The translations under genes and the position numbers were made by a program. This document shows positions 1-8,500 of a stretch of 15,649 bases of DNA, piece after piece (the stretch's first letter is position 1; the number at the start of each line of letters is the position of its first letter). The stretch is taken from NCBI GenBank assembly GCA_007116505.1, contig SKII01000118.1, positions 1-15,649 of the forward strand, written 5' to 3'. This DNA is from Nitriliruptoraceae bacterium (GTDB taxonomy: Bacteria; Actinomycetota; Nitriliruptoria; Nitriliruptorales; Nitriliruptoraceae). The notes under the pieces were generated by a model, which was not told where the DNA came from, ran no database searches, and saw nothing but the letters and a program-made list of their open reading frames with translations.

Positions 1-303
1 CGCCGCAGCGACCCGGAGACCGACGGGCGCTCACGCCGGCTCCCTCGCCGGCTCCGCGCCCAGGAGCGGCGGATGTCGCGTGCCTACGAGCGTGCCGCAC
101 ACGCCTACGCGCGCCACATGGCGCGGTCCCCGCAGTCAGCGCTGCTCGAGCGGCTCACGACGATCGACGAGCGGCTGCACCTCGCCCGGCTGGCGCTGCG
201 CCGGGCTGACGGGGAGCTCGTCGGTCGCCTCGCAGGGGTCCGCGCGGACCTGACGGCCGCAGCCGCCCGCATCGGGGCCCAAGGGGAGGATCCGCAGGTC
301 TGA
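1..303 (+). CDS. C-terminal part of an Arg/Ala-rich helical protein of unknown function
   Basis: I do not recognise this gene. The frame is open from the first base of the window to a TGA at 301-303, giving 100 residues, and third positions are G or C throughout, including bases 1-72, so I treat it as 5'-partial. An internal ATG at 73 has a good ribosome binding site (AGGAG at 62-66, six bases upstream), so a complete 76-residue protein is a real alternative. The product has no membrane segment or signal peptide. It is dominated by Arg, Ala and Leu with regularly spaced charges (for example LLERLTTIDERLHLARLALR), which suggests amphipathic helices or a coiled coil. It is co-directional with the repeat protein at 444 but 140 bases away, with a candidate hairpin and promoter between them, so it is probably a separate transcription unit. 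Confidence 0.5.
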   Translation, partial: RRSDPETDGRSRRLPRRLRAQERRMSRAYERAAHAYARHMARSPQSALLERLTTIDERLHLARLALRRADGELVGRLAGVRADLTAAAARIGAQGEDPQV

Positions 304-312
304 GGACCTGCG

Positions 313-336
313 CCGAGGCGGCTCCAGAAGCCTCGG
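313..336 (+). terminator. Candidate hairpin after the first gene
   Basis: CCGAGGC at 313-319 pairs perfectly with GCCTCGG at 330-336 around a 10-base loop, ten bases after the stop codon of the first gene. No T-run follows, which is common for high-GC actinobacterial terminators but makes the call weak. Confidence 0.35.
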
Positions 337-341
337 GACCC

Positions 342-370
342 TTCCTGAGGGCGCGACAGTGTGTTACGGT
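342..370 (+). promoter_or_regulatory. Candidate promoter of the 11-mer repeat protein
   Basis: TACGGT at 365-370 fits the actinobacterial -10 form TAnnnT. TTCCTG at 342-347 is a poor -35 match exactly 17 bases upstream. A start near 377 would place the whole GCAGGA array in the mRNA leader. This rests on motif inspection only; the -35 keeps just the first two T of the consensus. Confidence 0.3.
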
Positions 371-377
371 TCGAAGG

Positions 378-442
378 GCAGGAAGCGCGCAGGAACGCAG
401 GATCAGGGCAGGATGGACGCAGGAAGAGGATGAGGAGCAGGA
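378..442 (+). repeat. Six GCAGGA hexamers in the leader of the 11-mer repeat gene
   Basis: GCAGGA starts at 378, 389, 397, 408, 419 and 437, all on the plus strand, with steps of 11, 8, 11, 11 and 18 bases, ending one base before the ATG at 444. The leader is strongly purine-rich. Three of the five steps are 11 bases, close to one helical turn, which would suit an operator for a multimeric regulator. If transcribed, each copy carries an AGGA that could act as a weak Shine-Dalgarno decoy or standby site, or as an RNA-binding GGA motif. Confidence 0.6.
433..437 (+). promoter_or_regulatory. Ribosome binding site for the 487-residue repeat protein
   Basis: AGGAG lies six bases upstream of the ATG at 444, an ideal spacing, and supports that start. 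The last GCAGGA copy overlaps and follows it. Confidence 0.7.
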
Positions 443-443
443 C

Positions 444-1907
444 ATGAGTGCACCGGTCGCGAAGAAGCCCTTCCTGAAGAAGGGCGGAGGCGTCCCGACG
501 AAGTCGAAGGGCGTCTCCGGGAAGTCGGATGCGAAGAAGGCCGAGGACCAGTCGCGCCTCGCCGCGCGCGCCGAGAAGCGCGAGAACCGCGACAAGCCCT
601 GGCAGCAGAACATGAAGAAGGGCGGCGCCAACTCGAGCGCGCCCGGGGGTAAGGACGGCTTCAAGCCGGGGACGTCCGTGAAGGACCGCATCGCCGCATG
701 GGAGGACAAGACCGGCGGCAATGGCGGCAAGACCGGTGGCCCTGGCACGGGCGTGGCGGCCAAGGACGACACGAAGCCCGCGGAGAACGGTGCCGCGACC
801 GACACGAAGCCCGACGAGGTCCTCGACGGCAAGAAGGACCCGTCACCTGCTGAGGTCGACAAGAAGCTCGACGAGGGCAAGAAGGATCCGTCCCTGTGGG
901 ACCGGATCAAGGACTGGGTCGGCGGCCTGTTCGGCAAGAAGGACATGTCCCCCTCGGAGGTCGAGAAGGTCGAGGAGCAGGAGAAGGAGGTCGCGAAGGT
1001 CGAGGAGCAGGAGCAGCCCGTCGGCGGCAACCTGCCCTCGGTCGTAGAGCTCCAGGAGCCCCCGGCTCCCGGCGTCCCCGCTCCCCACACGGAGGAGACG
1101 GCCGCCGACACGGAGACGCCTGCGGCGGACACCCCTGCCGTCGACGTGCCGGCTGCGGAGACCCCCGCGGAGACCGCAGAGGCGGAGGCCGACGCCGGGG
1201 GCGGCAGCGACCTGCTCGGCGACCTGAAGGGCCAGGCGACGGGCGCGCTCGACGAGGCTTCCGGTGCGCTCGGTGACGCCGTCGCGCAGGGTGAGACGGC
1301 TGTCAGCGACAAGGTCGGCGAGATCGAGGGACAGGTCGGCGACACCGTCAAGGGTGCCGAGGACATGGTCTCCGGCAAGGTCGGCGAGGCCGAGAAGATG
1401 GTCGGCGACAAGGTCGGCGAGGTCGAGGGCCAGGCCGGTGCCGCGATCAAGGGCGCCGAGGACACCGTGTCGGGCGCCGTGACGGGTGCGGAGGACGCGG
1501 TCGGCGCGAAGGTTGAGGAGACCGAGAACGCCATCGCGGACAAGTGGAAGGAGTCGCCCGCTCGGGCCATGGCCGCGAAGCTCATCGGCGCGGACAACAT
1601 GGACAAGGTCGACAACGCCATCGCCGGTGGTTACAAGGAACTCAAGGGCAAGGCGAAGAAGAAGTACGAGAAGATGAAGGCCAAGGCCGCCAAGAAGTAC
1701 GCCAAGCTGAAGGCGAAGGCGGGCGACATGTACGAGGGCGCCAAGGGCGCGGTGAGCGACAAGTACCAGGAGCTCAAGGGCAAGGCCGGCGACATGTACC
1801 AGGGTGCGAAGGACAAGGTCGGCGACATGTACCAGGGCGCCAAGGACAAGGTGAAGGGCGCCTGGGACGGCGCGAAGGGCTTCGCGAAGAAGCTGAAGTT
1901 CTGGTGA
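444..1907 (+). CDS. Highly charged LEA-like protein with two arrays of 11-residue amphipathic repeats
   Basis: No signal peptide, membrane helix or enzyme motif is visible, so it is probably cytoplasmic. Residues 1-90 are Lys-rich and low in complexity, with a short Trp helix (VKDRIAAWED, 79-88). Residues 120-190 contain three GKKD(P/M)S copies (129, 145, 164) and a second Trp helix (LWDRIKDWVG, 151-160). Residues 200-255 are a Pro/Ala/Glu/Thr linker. Residues 288-375 form eight 11-mers, mostly acidic (for example SGKVGEAEKMV). After a 20-residue bridge, residues 396-483 form eight Lys-rich 11-mers with Tyr or Trp at position 2 of each (for example MYQGAKDKVGD), and the chain ends LKFW. The 11-residue period is typical of group 3 LEA proteins and of lipid-surface proteins such as synuclein or perilipin. 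A role in desiccation or osmotic protection, lipid or polymer granule coating, or nucleic-acid binding by the basic tail is inferred. Coding status is near certain; function is open. Confidence 0.85.
   Translation: MSAPVAKKPFLKKGGGVPTKSKGVSGKSDAKKAEDQSRLAARAEKRENRDKPWQQNMKKGGANSSAPGGKDGFKPGTSVKDRIAAWEDKTGGNGGKTGGPGTGVAAKDDTKPAENGAATDTKPDEVLDGKKDPSPAEVDKKLDEGKKDPSLWDRIKDWVGGLFGKKDMSPSEVEKVEEQEKEVAKVEEQEQPVGGNLPSVVELQEPPAPGVPAPHTEETAADTETPAADTPAVDVPAAETPAETAEAEADAGGGSDLLGDLKGQATGALDEASGALGDAVAQGETAVSDKVGEIEGQVGDTVKGAEDMVSGKVGEAEKMVGDKVGEVEGQAGAAIKGAEDTVSGAVTGAEDAVGAKVEETENAIADKWKESPARAMAAKLIGADNMDKVDNAIAGGYKELKGKAKKKYEKMKAKAAKKYAKLKAKAGDMYEGAKGAVSDKYQELKGKAGDMYQGAKDKVGDMYQGAKDKVKGAWDGAKGFAKKLKFW
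1305..1568 (+). repeat. Mostly acidic 11-mer array, eight 33-base units
   Basis: Residues 288-375 divide without gaps into SDKVGEIEGQV, GDTVKGAEDMV, SGKVGEAEKMV, GDKVGEVEGQA, GAAIKGAEDTV, SGAVTGAEDAV, GAKVEETENAI and a degenerate ADKWKESPARA. Hydrophobic residues recur at positions 4 and 11. Two weaker units (259-280) precede the array, out of phase by a 7-residue segment. Confidence 0.8.
1629..1892 (+). repeat. Basic aromatic 11-mer array, eight 33-base units
   Basis: Residues 396-483 divide exactly into eight 11-mers with an aromatic at position 2 (Tyr in seven, Trp in the last). At the DNA level GGCGACATGTACCAGGG occurs at 1788 and again at 1821, 33 bases apart, and GGCGACATGTAC occurs at 1722, 66 bases before the first. 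Recent expansion by slippage or unequal exchange is plausible. Confidence 0.85.
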
Positions 1908-1930
1908 TCACCACCCGACGCTGAGCGTCA

Positions 1931-1967
1931 CGAGGAAGGCCTCTCCCCCGCGGAGGGGCCTTCCTCG
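1931..1967. terminator. Strong hairpin between convergent genes, probable bidirectional terminator
   Basis: CGAGGAAGGCC (1931-1941) pairs with GGCCTTCCTCG (1957-1967), and the stem continues through one G-U pair to 16 base pairs around a 5-base loop (1947-1951). It starts 23 bases after the stop of the plus-strand gene at 1907 and lies between it and the minus-strand stop at 2022. No long T-run is present on either side. Stem length and the convergent layout support termination in both directions. Confidence 0.8.
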
Positions 1968-1981
1968 TTCCGGGGTCTGCG

Positions 1982-1995
1982 GGGCCGAGCGGCCC
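1982..1995. terminator. Small second hairpin near the end of the minus-strand operon
   Basis: GGGCC (1982-1986) pairs with GGCCC (1991-1995) around the four-base loop GAGC. It lies 26 bases beyond the stop codon of the minus-strand gene ending at 2022 and may add to termination. Short GC-only stems arise by chance in this composition. Confidence 0.3.
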
Positions 1996-2021
1996 GCGCA
2001 TCGCGCCTCGGGCGCCTCGAC

Positions 2022-2570
2022 TCAGGCGTCGAGCTCCGTCTCGAAGCGCTCGAGCGTGCGACGCAGGCTCACCAGCCGGTCAGCGGTCACCGCATGCTCT
2101 GCGCCCATCTCGTCGAGCCCGTCGAGGTAGGCACGCACGGCGTCGGCGAGGAACACGGCGGTGGTGATGATCGCCGCGTCGCTCCCCCGTCCGCCACCCT
2201 GCACGCTCTGTGCGGGGATGGCGTTGCCCGCAGCATCGAGCATCACGCCCCCCGAGTCCGTCTCCGTCGCAGCCTCGGCGGCCTGCCGCTCGGCCTCGAC
2301 GACGGGGTCGACGGGCGGACGCGCACCGACGGTGCCGGGCTCGTCGGCGAGGCTGCGCACGCGCACGCGCTCCTCACCGGCGTCCCCGTCGACATCGAGG
2401 ATCGCGCTGCCGTCCGCGGCACGCCCGCGGGACACTCGGTGACGACGGCGCACGCTCGACTCCCGCGCACGCGCGGGACGGTCCTCCGCCTCCTGCGCCG
2501 CGAGCCCCTCCGCAGCCGCGAGGAGGTCGTCGGCGGAACCCGATGGGTCGGATCCGGTCTGTCCGGGCAT
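2022..2570 (-). CDS. Uncharacterised 182-residue protein at the end of the operon
   Basis: I do not recognise the family. The ATG at 2568-2570 is chosen because GGAGG lies five bases upstream and the upstream gene stops 23 bases before it; the same frame stays open further upstream but overlaps the giant gene and reads as a shadow. Residues 1-130 look disordered: an acidic/Ala segment, a basic patch (SSVRRRHRVSRGR, 38-50), then Pro/Glu/Ala-rich sequence and a Gly-rich hinge (QGGGRGSD). Residues 131-182 look helical (AIITTAVFLADAVRAYLDGL, then charged helices with TLERFETEL near the end) and may pack with a partner or self-associate. There is no signal peptide or clear membrane helix, so a cytoplasmic location is likely. 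Position directly behind the 2701-residue protein suggests a role linked to it, perhaps at its cytoplasmic domains; this is inference only. Confidence 0.75.
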   Translation of the reverse strand: MPGQTGSDPSGSADDLLAAAEGLAAQEAEDRPARARESSVRRRHRVSRGRAADGSAILDVDGDAGEERVRVRSLADEPGTVGARPPVDPVVEAERQAAEAATETDSGGVMLDAAGNAIPAQSVQGGGRGSDAAIITTAVFLADAVRAYLDGLDEMGAEHAVTADRLVSLRRTLERFETELDA

Positions 2571-2575
2571 GTGGT

Positions 2576-2580
2576 CCTCC
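2576..2580 (-). promoter_or_regulatory. Ribosome binding site for the 182-residue protein
   Basis: On the minus strand GGAGG precedes ATG by five bases (ACCAC). It lies in the 23-base gap after the giant gene's stop and decides the start at 2570. Confidence 0.75.
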
Positions 2581-2593
2581 GTGCGGGTCAGGG

Positions 2594-5500
2594 TCAGCTG
2601 ATGGGAGCGGGGCCGACGTACGCGAACCGGACGGAGCCTGGGCCCTCGTTGGTCGCTGCAGCTGAGGACTCCACGGCTGTGGCGAGGACGAAGGAGCTGC
2701 CACCGCCGCCTGCCGCCACGAGCCCTCGCTGGCTGTCCCCGCCGACGAACCCGCCACCACCACCCGCGCCGTGGGACCCGCAGGGACCACCCGACCCGCC
2801 GAGGCCTCCGCCGAAGCCGCCGTCGCCGCCGTTGGTCGACGCAGCGCCCGGACCGCCCCTTCCGGGGGTGGTCGCTGCGGTGGGCCGGAAGGCCGGCCCG
2901 GGTGGCCTCGCCTGATCCCCAGGGCTGATCTCTGCATCGGCGGCCCACCCGGCGGCGACGTTCGAGGTCGCGGCCGTCTCGTTGGCGTTGGGCGACGAAG
3001 TCGGCGTCTGCGTCAGGCTCGCGGCAGCACCGGGTGCCCCATCCGAGGACGTCGAGCCGTCCCCACTGGCGCCACCACCGCCACCGGCCGCGACGAGGAG
3101 CTCCGGGCCCACCGTCGTCCAGACGAAGCTCCCGCCGCCTCCACCCGCGTTGCACTGGTTGACCGGCGCACCCCCCGTCTGGCCGACGAGGACGGCGAGC
3201 TGCTCACCAGCGCTGAGCGCGATACGTGCCGTGATGACCGCACCGTCACCTCCCGCCCGGGTCCCGCTGCTCCCGCCCTGCGCTCCACGAACGGTGACGT
3301 CGTACAGGCCCGAGAGGGGGACGGTCCAGAGCTGACGTCCCGGAGCGGACTCGTCCACGCTCGCTGCGAAGGGGTAGCTGACCGAGGTCGGGCCGTCCAC
3401 ACCGGTCGCGCCCTGCGTCGTGAAGTCGAACGTCGGGTCCGGGATGATCTCGTCGCTCGCGGCGCTCGGGATGCTCGACCCCGCTGCGTTGCGGGCGGTG
3501 ACGGTGAACGTGTAGCCCCTTCCGGGATCGAAGCCGGACGCGATCGTGCATGACGTCGACGGTGCATCCGCCGTGCAGGTCAGGGCGCCAGGAGTCGAGG
3601 TCACCGTGAAGTCGATGATTGGGGACCCGCCATCATCGACCGGCGCGGTCCACTCGATCTGAGCACCTCCGCTCCCGGTGGCGGACGCGAGGACGCTCGT
3701 CGGTGCACCCGGGACGTCACGTGGCGTCGCTTCGATCGTGGTCGACGCGGAGAGGGCAGAGATCGAGACGTTGCTCGCGGTGACCGTGAACGTGGAGGTC
3801 GTGCCGTCCTCGAGGCCGTCGACCGTGCACGTGAGGGCGGAGAGGTCGGAGCAGGCCGACGGCGTCGTCGGGGACCCTGGAGCGCCGGTGACCACGTAGC
3901 TCACGTCGTAACGCAGCGCATCCGCCCCACCGCGACCGGCCGGTGCGTCCCACGTCAGGACGACGCTCCCCGATGCCACGTCGTTGTCCGCCGACTTCAC
4001 GACGGCCGCGAGCTCCTGCACCTCCGACGGGGCGCGGACGAAGCGGAACGGCCGCGTCACCGCTGCGGCCGACCCGACCGTACGGGGGAGCTCGAAGCCC
4101 GACACCGTGGCACGACCGGGGGTGTCGGCCTCAGGATCGAGCGTCCACCGGTATGCCGCGTCCGGATCCGGGCCCGGCCCGACCTCCAGCACCTCCACTT
4201 CGAGGCTGAACCGGTCCACAGGGATGGAGGGACTGCTGCCGACGACCGCGAGCCCGGAGAACGTCACCTCACCGGTCATCAGGTCGTCGAGCGTGGCGCC
4301 GCCGCCGCTGGGGGCTGTCACGGTCACGGTCTCCACGACCTCTCCCCCGGGGATGGTGAAGAACCCGGACGGGACCGACTCGGTGAGGGTCACCCGCACG
4401 GAACGCGACTGCCCTGCGGTCCCTGCGGGATCCTGTCCGACCTCGAGCGTGACCGTGATCTCACCGACGTCGTCGATCTCCGCATCCTGATCGAGGACGA
4501 TGGCGATGGCCTCGGCGCTCTGCACGTAGCGGCTCACGACGACCCCGGGGGAGGAGGTCGCGAAGTCGATCCGCCAGACGGGACCCGTGTCGAGCCCGGT
4601 GAGCGAGTAGCGCGACCCGGCGAGCGACGCCGCCGTGACCACGGTCGTCCCGTCGGTCGCGCTCACCGCGGTGACGCTCGCGCTGATCTTCCCCTCGATG
4701 CGTATCCCGGTGGCACGGTCGAGCGTGAACGGACCGACCGACTGCGTGGGCGAAGCGCCGACGGCGACCACGGGGGTCGCCTTGACGAAGCCGGTGGCGT
4801 CGATCGTCAGCGTCGGGGAGGTGCCGGAGTCCAGCACGAGGGTGAACGCACCCTCGGCATCGGTGTGCGACACGCCACCGGGCCCCGTCACCGTGGCACC
4901 CGCGACCGGAAGCACCTCGTCCGGCTTCCGCGTGCCGTCGCTGCCCGTCGTGGCGTCCTCGACGAGCGTCCCGCTGACCGTCACGGTCGCCTGCACGTCG
5001 ATGCGGGTGACCGGGAAGGCCGCGGTCGCGGGACCGATGACGCGCGTGACGGTGGTGGTCGCGACCCCCGTACCGCTCACCTCGAACGTGTAGACGCCGA
5101 CGGGGAGCTCGGTGGTGGAGGTGAGCGCGAGCGGGCCGGCGACCGCCAGCGAGAGCCCGCCCTCGGTGACCGCCGGGTCGGCACCCACCGTCAGGGTGAC
5201 CGTGCGCGTCGCTCCGGCGGCACCGAGCAGCCCGAGGTCGACGGCGAACGTCGTGTCGCTCGGGTCGAGGACGACCGTCCGCGCCTCGGTCGCCGCGGTG
5301 AGCGCGTCCGACAGCGAAGCGCCCTCGTAGCCGCCGAGCGTCAGACCGATCGCCCCGAGCGTTTCCGCTCCATCCGCGTAGTCGCCCGCATCGAGGTCCA
5401 CGACGAGCGTGCCGTCCGCGCCGGTCCGGGACACGGCCGCGGGCGGGACGAGGGCCGCGGACCCGCCTGCGGGGACGGCGACGTCCACGCCGGCGAGCGG

Positions 5501-8500
5501 CTCGTCAGGCCCGGTGAGCGCCTCGTCGCCCATCACGCGCTGCACCCCGGTCGTCGTGAGCGTGAGGCGCGTGCGTGCGGTCACGGAGAGGGTCGTCCCG
5601 TCGAGCACCAGCGGCTCGCTGCTCGGCAGGACGATGAGCGCTGCGGTGTCCTCCGTGACCTGGAAGGTGTCGGGAGCGCCACCGACGGCACGGAGCGTGT
5701 AGCCGCCCGCGATCGGTGCGACGTCGTCGAACGTGAAGGTGTTGCCCCCGACGCTGGCGCTCGGGATCGTCACCGAGTCGACCGGCACGCCCGTGGAGAA
5801 GTCCGTGACGGTCCCCGCCCACAGCTCGACGACCACGGCGCGCGTCACGGCAGGCGCGACCCCGGTCGGACCGCTGAGGGTGAGCGTGCCGGTGACGTCC
5901 CGCGGCACGGCGGGAAGGGCGACGTCACGCTCGAGGACGGGCGCACGGAGGTCCCCACCCACCTGCTGCGACGTGTACCCCGTGGCGCTGACCTGCACCG
6001 CGTCCGCCGCGTGCGTGCCCGCATCGATCCACACCGTGAACGTCCCGTCGGCGCCGGTCGCCGTCGCGGCCGGTGCCGTCACGGTGTCACGGCCGTCCGA
6101 CGCCGCGAGCTCGGGGGCGAGCGTCATCGTGGCACCGACGAGCGGCAGGCTGACGAGGTCGCCCGTCCGGTCCTGAAGAGCCGTCACGGTGACGGTGAGC
6201 TCGGAGCGAGCCTGCACGTCGACGGTGCCGACACCGAGCGGTTCGGCCGAGGGTGCGACCACGACCGTCTGCTCGACCGTGCGCACGTGGTCGCCGGAGA
6301 TCCGCAGCGTGTACGTCCCGACCGGGACACCGGAGAACGTGAACCTGCCGGTGCCGGCGGTCGACACGACGCCACCGGCAGCGCCGGCGCCGGCCGTCGC
6401 CTCGAGGTCCTCGACCGGGGTGCCATTGGGCAGCCGGGCGGGGACGCCCGGCGCGAACTCGCCGCCGACGAGCTCGACCGTCACGGGCCGCTCGACCGCT
6501 CCGGCACCGACGGCGGTCAGGCGGACGTCGACGGTGACCGTCCGCGGTGCAGGGTTGAGCAGCAGCTCGTCCGCCCCGGGCGTGGCGACGTCCCCGTAGA
6601 GGAGGAACAGCCCGCTCGTCCCCGGCAGCCCCGACGTGGCCGCCGCCACCGGACCACCGAGCGACCCCGTCTCGTAGCCGGCCGCCGCCACCGTGACCGA
6701 ACCCGGCGGGTAGTCGGCCGCATCGACCTCGAGGCTGAACGATCCGTCCGCGAGCGTCGCGACGGACCCGCCGACGACACGTGTCGCGCCCGACCCGGAC
6801 CCCGTCACCGTCACCGTCGCACCCTCGAGCGGGCTCACCGACATCGGGGACAGGTCGAAGCCGCGTACGACGCCCTGCAGGAGCGTGCGCGCACGCACCG
6901 TCGCGCTGAGCTCCACCGCCCCATCACCCGGCGGCACGACCAGCGTGAACGTCGGCGCGGCGCCGGACAGCGTCCCACCGGAGCCCATCGTGACCCCTCG
7001 CAGCGCGATCCGGTCCGCAGCCGCATCGACCGGCACCGCCACCCGCGTGTACGTCCCCACCGGCACGCCGGCCAGCTCGAACGTCGACGCACCCTCACCG
7101 GCCCGCAGCGTCAGCTCCGGGCTCGCCACCACCGGCGCGAGCGCCCCGCCGGCAAGACGGACCGGCTGGCCCGCGACCGTCCCGTCACGCAGCTCGAAGC
7201 GGAACGTCCGCTCCGACACCTCCGACGCCGACGCGCCCAGCAGCTCCGTCGAGATCCGCACCGTCCGAGGCGACGAATCCAGGCCGACATCGCCGGCGGT
7301 GGGCGTCGAGGCGGCGAGCCCCGGATAGAGCAGGAACGCGTCCGCACCCGCAGGACGCAGCACCTCCTCCGCTCCGAGCAGCGCACGACCCGGCGCCGGC
7401 AGGAAGCTCCGCGTCACATGACCCGCAGCCGACACCTCCACCGCACCCAGCCCACCCGACGCGCCATACGTCCCAGCATCCACGACCAGGCTGAACGTCC
7501 CCACACCCGCACCCGACGACGGCGTCACGACCGGAACCTCACCGGGGAACGTGACCGTCGCACCACCCAGCGGCACCACCGCGTTCGTCGACGACGCGAC
7601 ACCCAGCACCGTCCCCGTGACGCGCGTCCGTGCGGTGAGCTCGATGGCCGGCGCCTCGGACGTGCGCCGCACGGTCGCGAGGCCGCTCGGGGCGAGCGAC
7701 GCGACGTCCGGCTCATCGAGAGGGAATGCGAGCAGCGTCCCGGAGGCGGCAGCGAGGACGTGCGTCCCATCGAAGGGCGCGCCGACACCCGCGACGACGA
7801 CCTCGTCACCGGGAGCGAGGCGGTGGTCCTCGCCGGTGGTGAGCACGGCCACGCCTTCGGTGAGCTCGGCCGTGGCGACGGAGCGGAGCGGCAGCACGTA
7901 CGGCCCGACACCCGCGGGGAGCTCGAAGACGATCTCCTCCCCGCCGGCGACGCCGACCGACTCGTAGCCGGCGTACGAACCGGTCGCCGGGTCGACACCT
8001 CCGACGACGCGCAGGCGCAGGTCGCGGTCCGGGGCGAGGAGCTGGAAGGTCCGCGCAGCGTTCGTGCCCCCACCGCTGATGGCGATCGGCGTGAACTCGT
8101 CCTCCGCCCCGGCGAGCTCGCCGTCGGCGCGCAGCACCTCCAGCGTGACCTGGCGTGTCGCCTCTTCTGGACCGATGAGGCGCAGGAGGCCCTCGGGGAT
8201 CGTCAGGTCACGCGGGCGCGGGCTGACGTCGAGCGACGCAGCGACCGGGTCGAGGCCGGGGATCTCGACGGTGACGCGTCCTTCGAAGTACGCCCAGCCG
8301 AGCAGCTCCGCGTCCTCCTCATCGTCGTCGCCGACGATGATCTCGAGCTCACCGAGCGGCAGTCCATCGATGCGGTACGTCCCGGACGTGCCGAGGCGGG
8401 AGACCGACGGCGGCTCCTCGCAGTCGGCGATGCGCGTCGCGGTCGCGCCCTCGAAGCGCACGATGCCGGGACCGGACGCGTCGGTGACCGGCGCGACCCC

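Noticed and set aside
155..1621. A 488-residue Ser/Pro-rich open frame on the minus strand
   Set aside because: It is the shadow of the 11-mer repeat gene; the plus strand has the ribosome binding site, exact 11-residue periodicity and a terminator.
2016..2033. Six-base inverted repeat CTCGAC/GTCGAG spanning the stop codon of the 182-residue gene
   Set aside because: Short, GC-rich and within coding sequence; chance is sufficient in this composition, and the stem at 1931-1967 is a far better terminator.
2594..2700. Cell-wall sorting signal or outer-membrane anchor at the C-terminus of the giant protein
   Set aside because: It ends YVGPAPIS with no LPxTG-like motif, hydrophobic helix or basic tail. 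Anchoring is by the N-terminal helix.
2571..3155. N-terminal extension of the 182-residue protein to a start at 3155
   Set aside because: It would overlap the FnIII/glycine-rich coding region and reads as Arg-rich shadow sequence; the ATG at 2570 has GGAGG at proper spacing.
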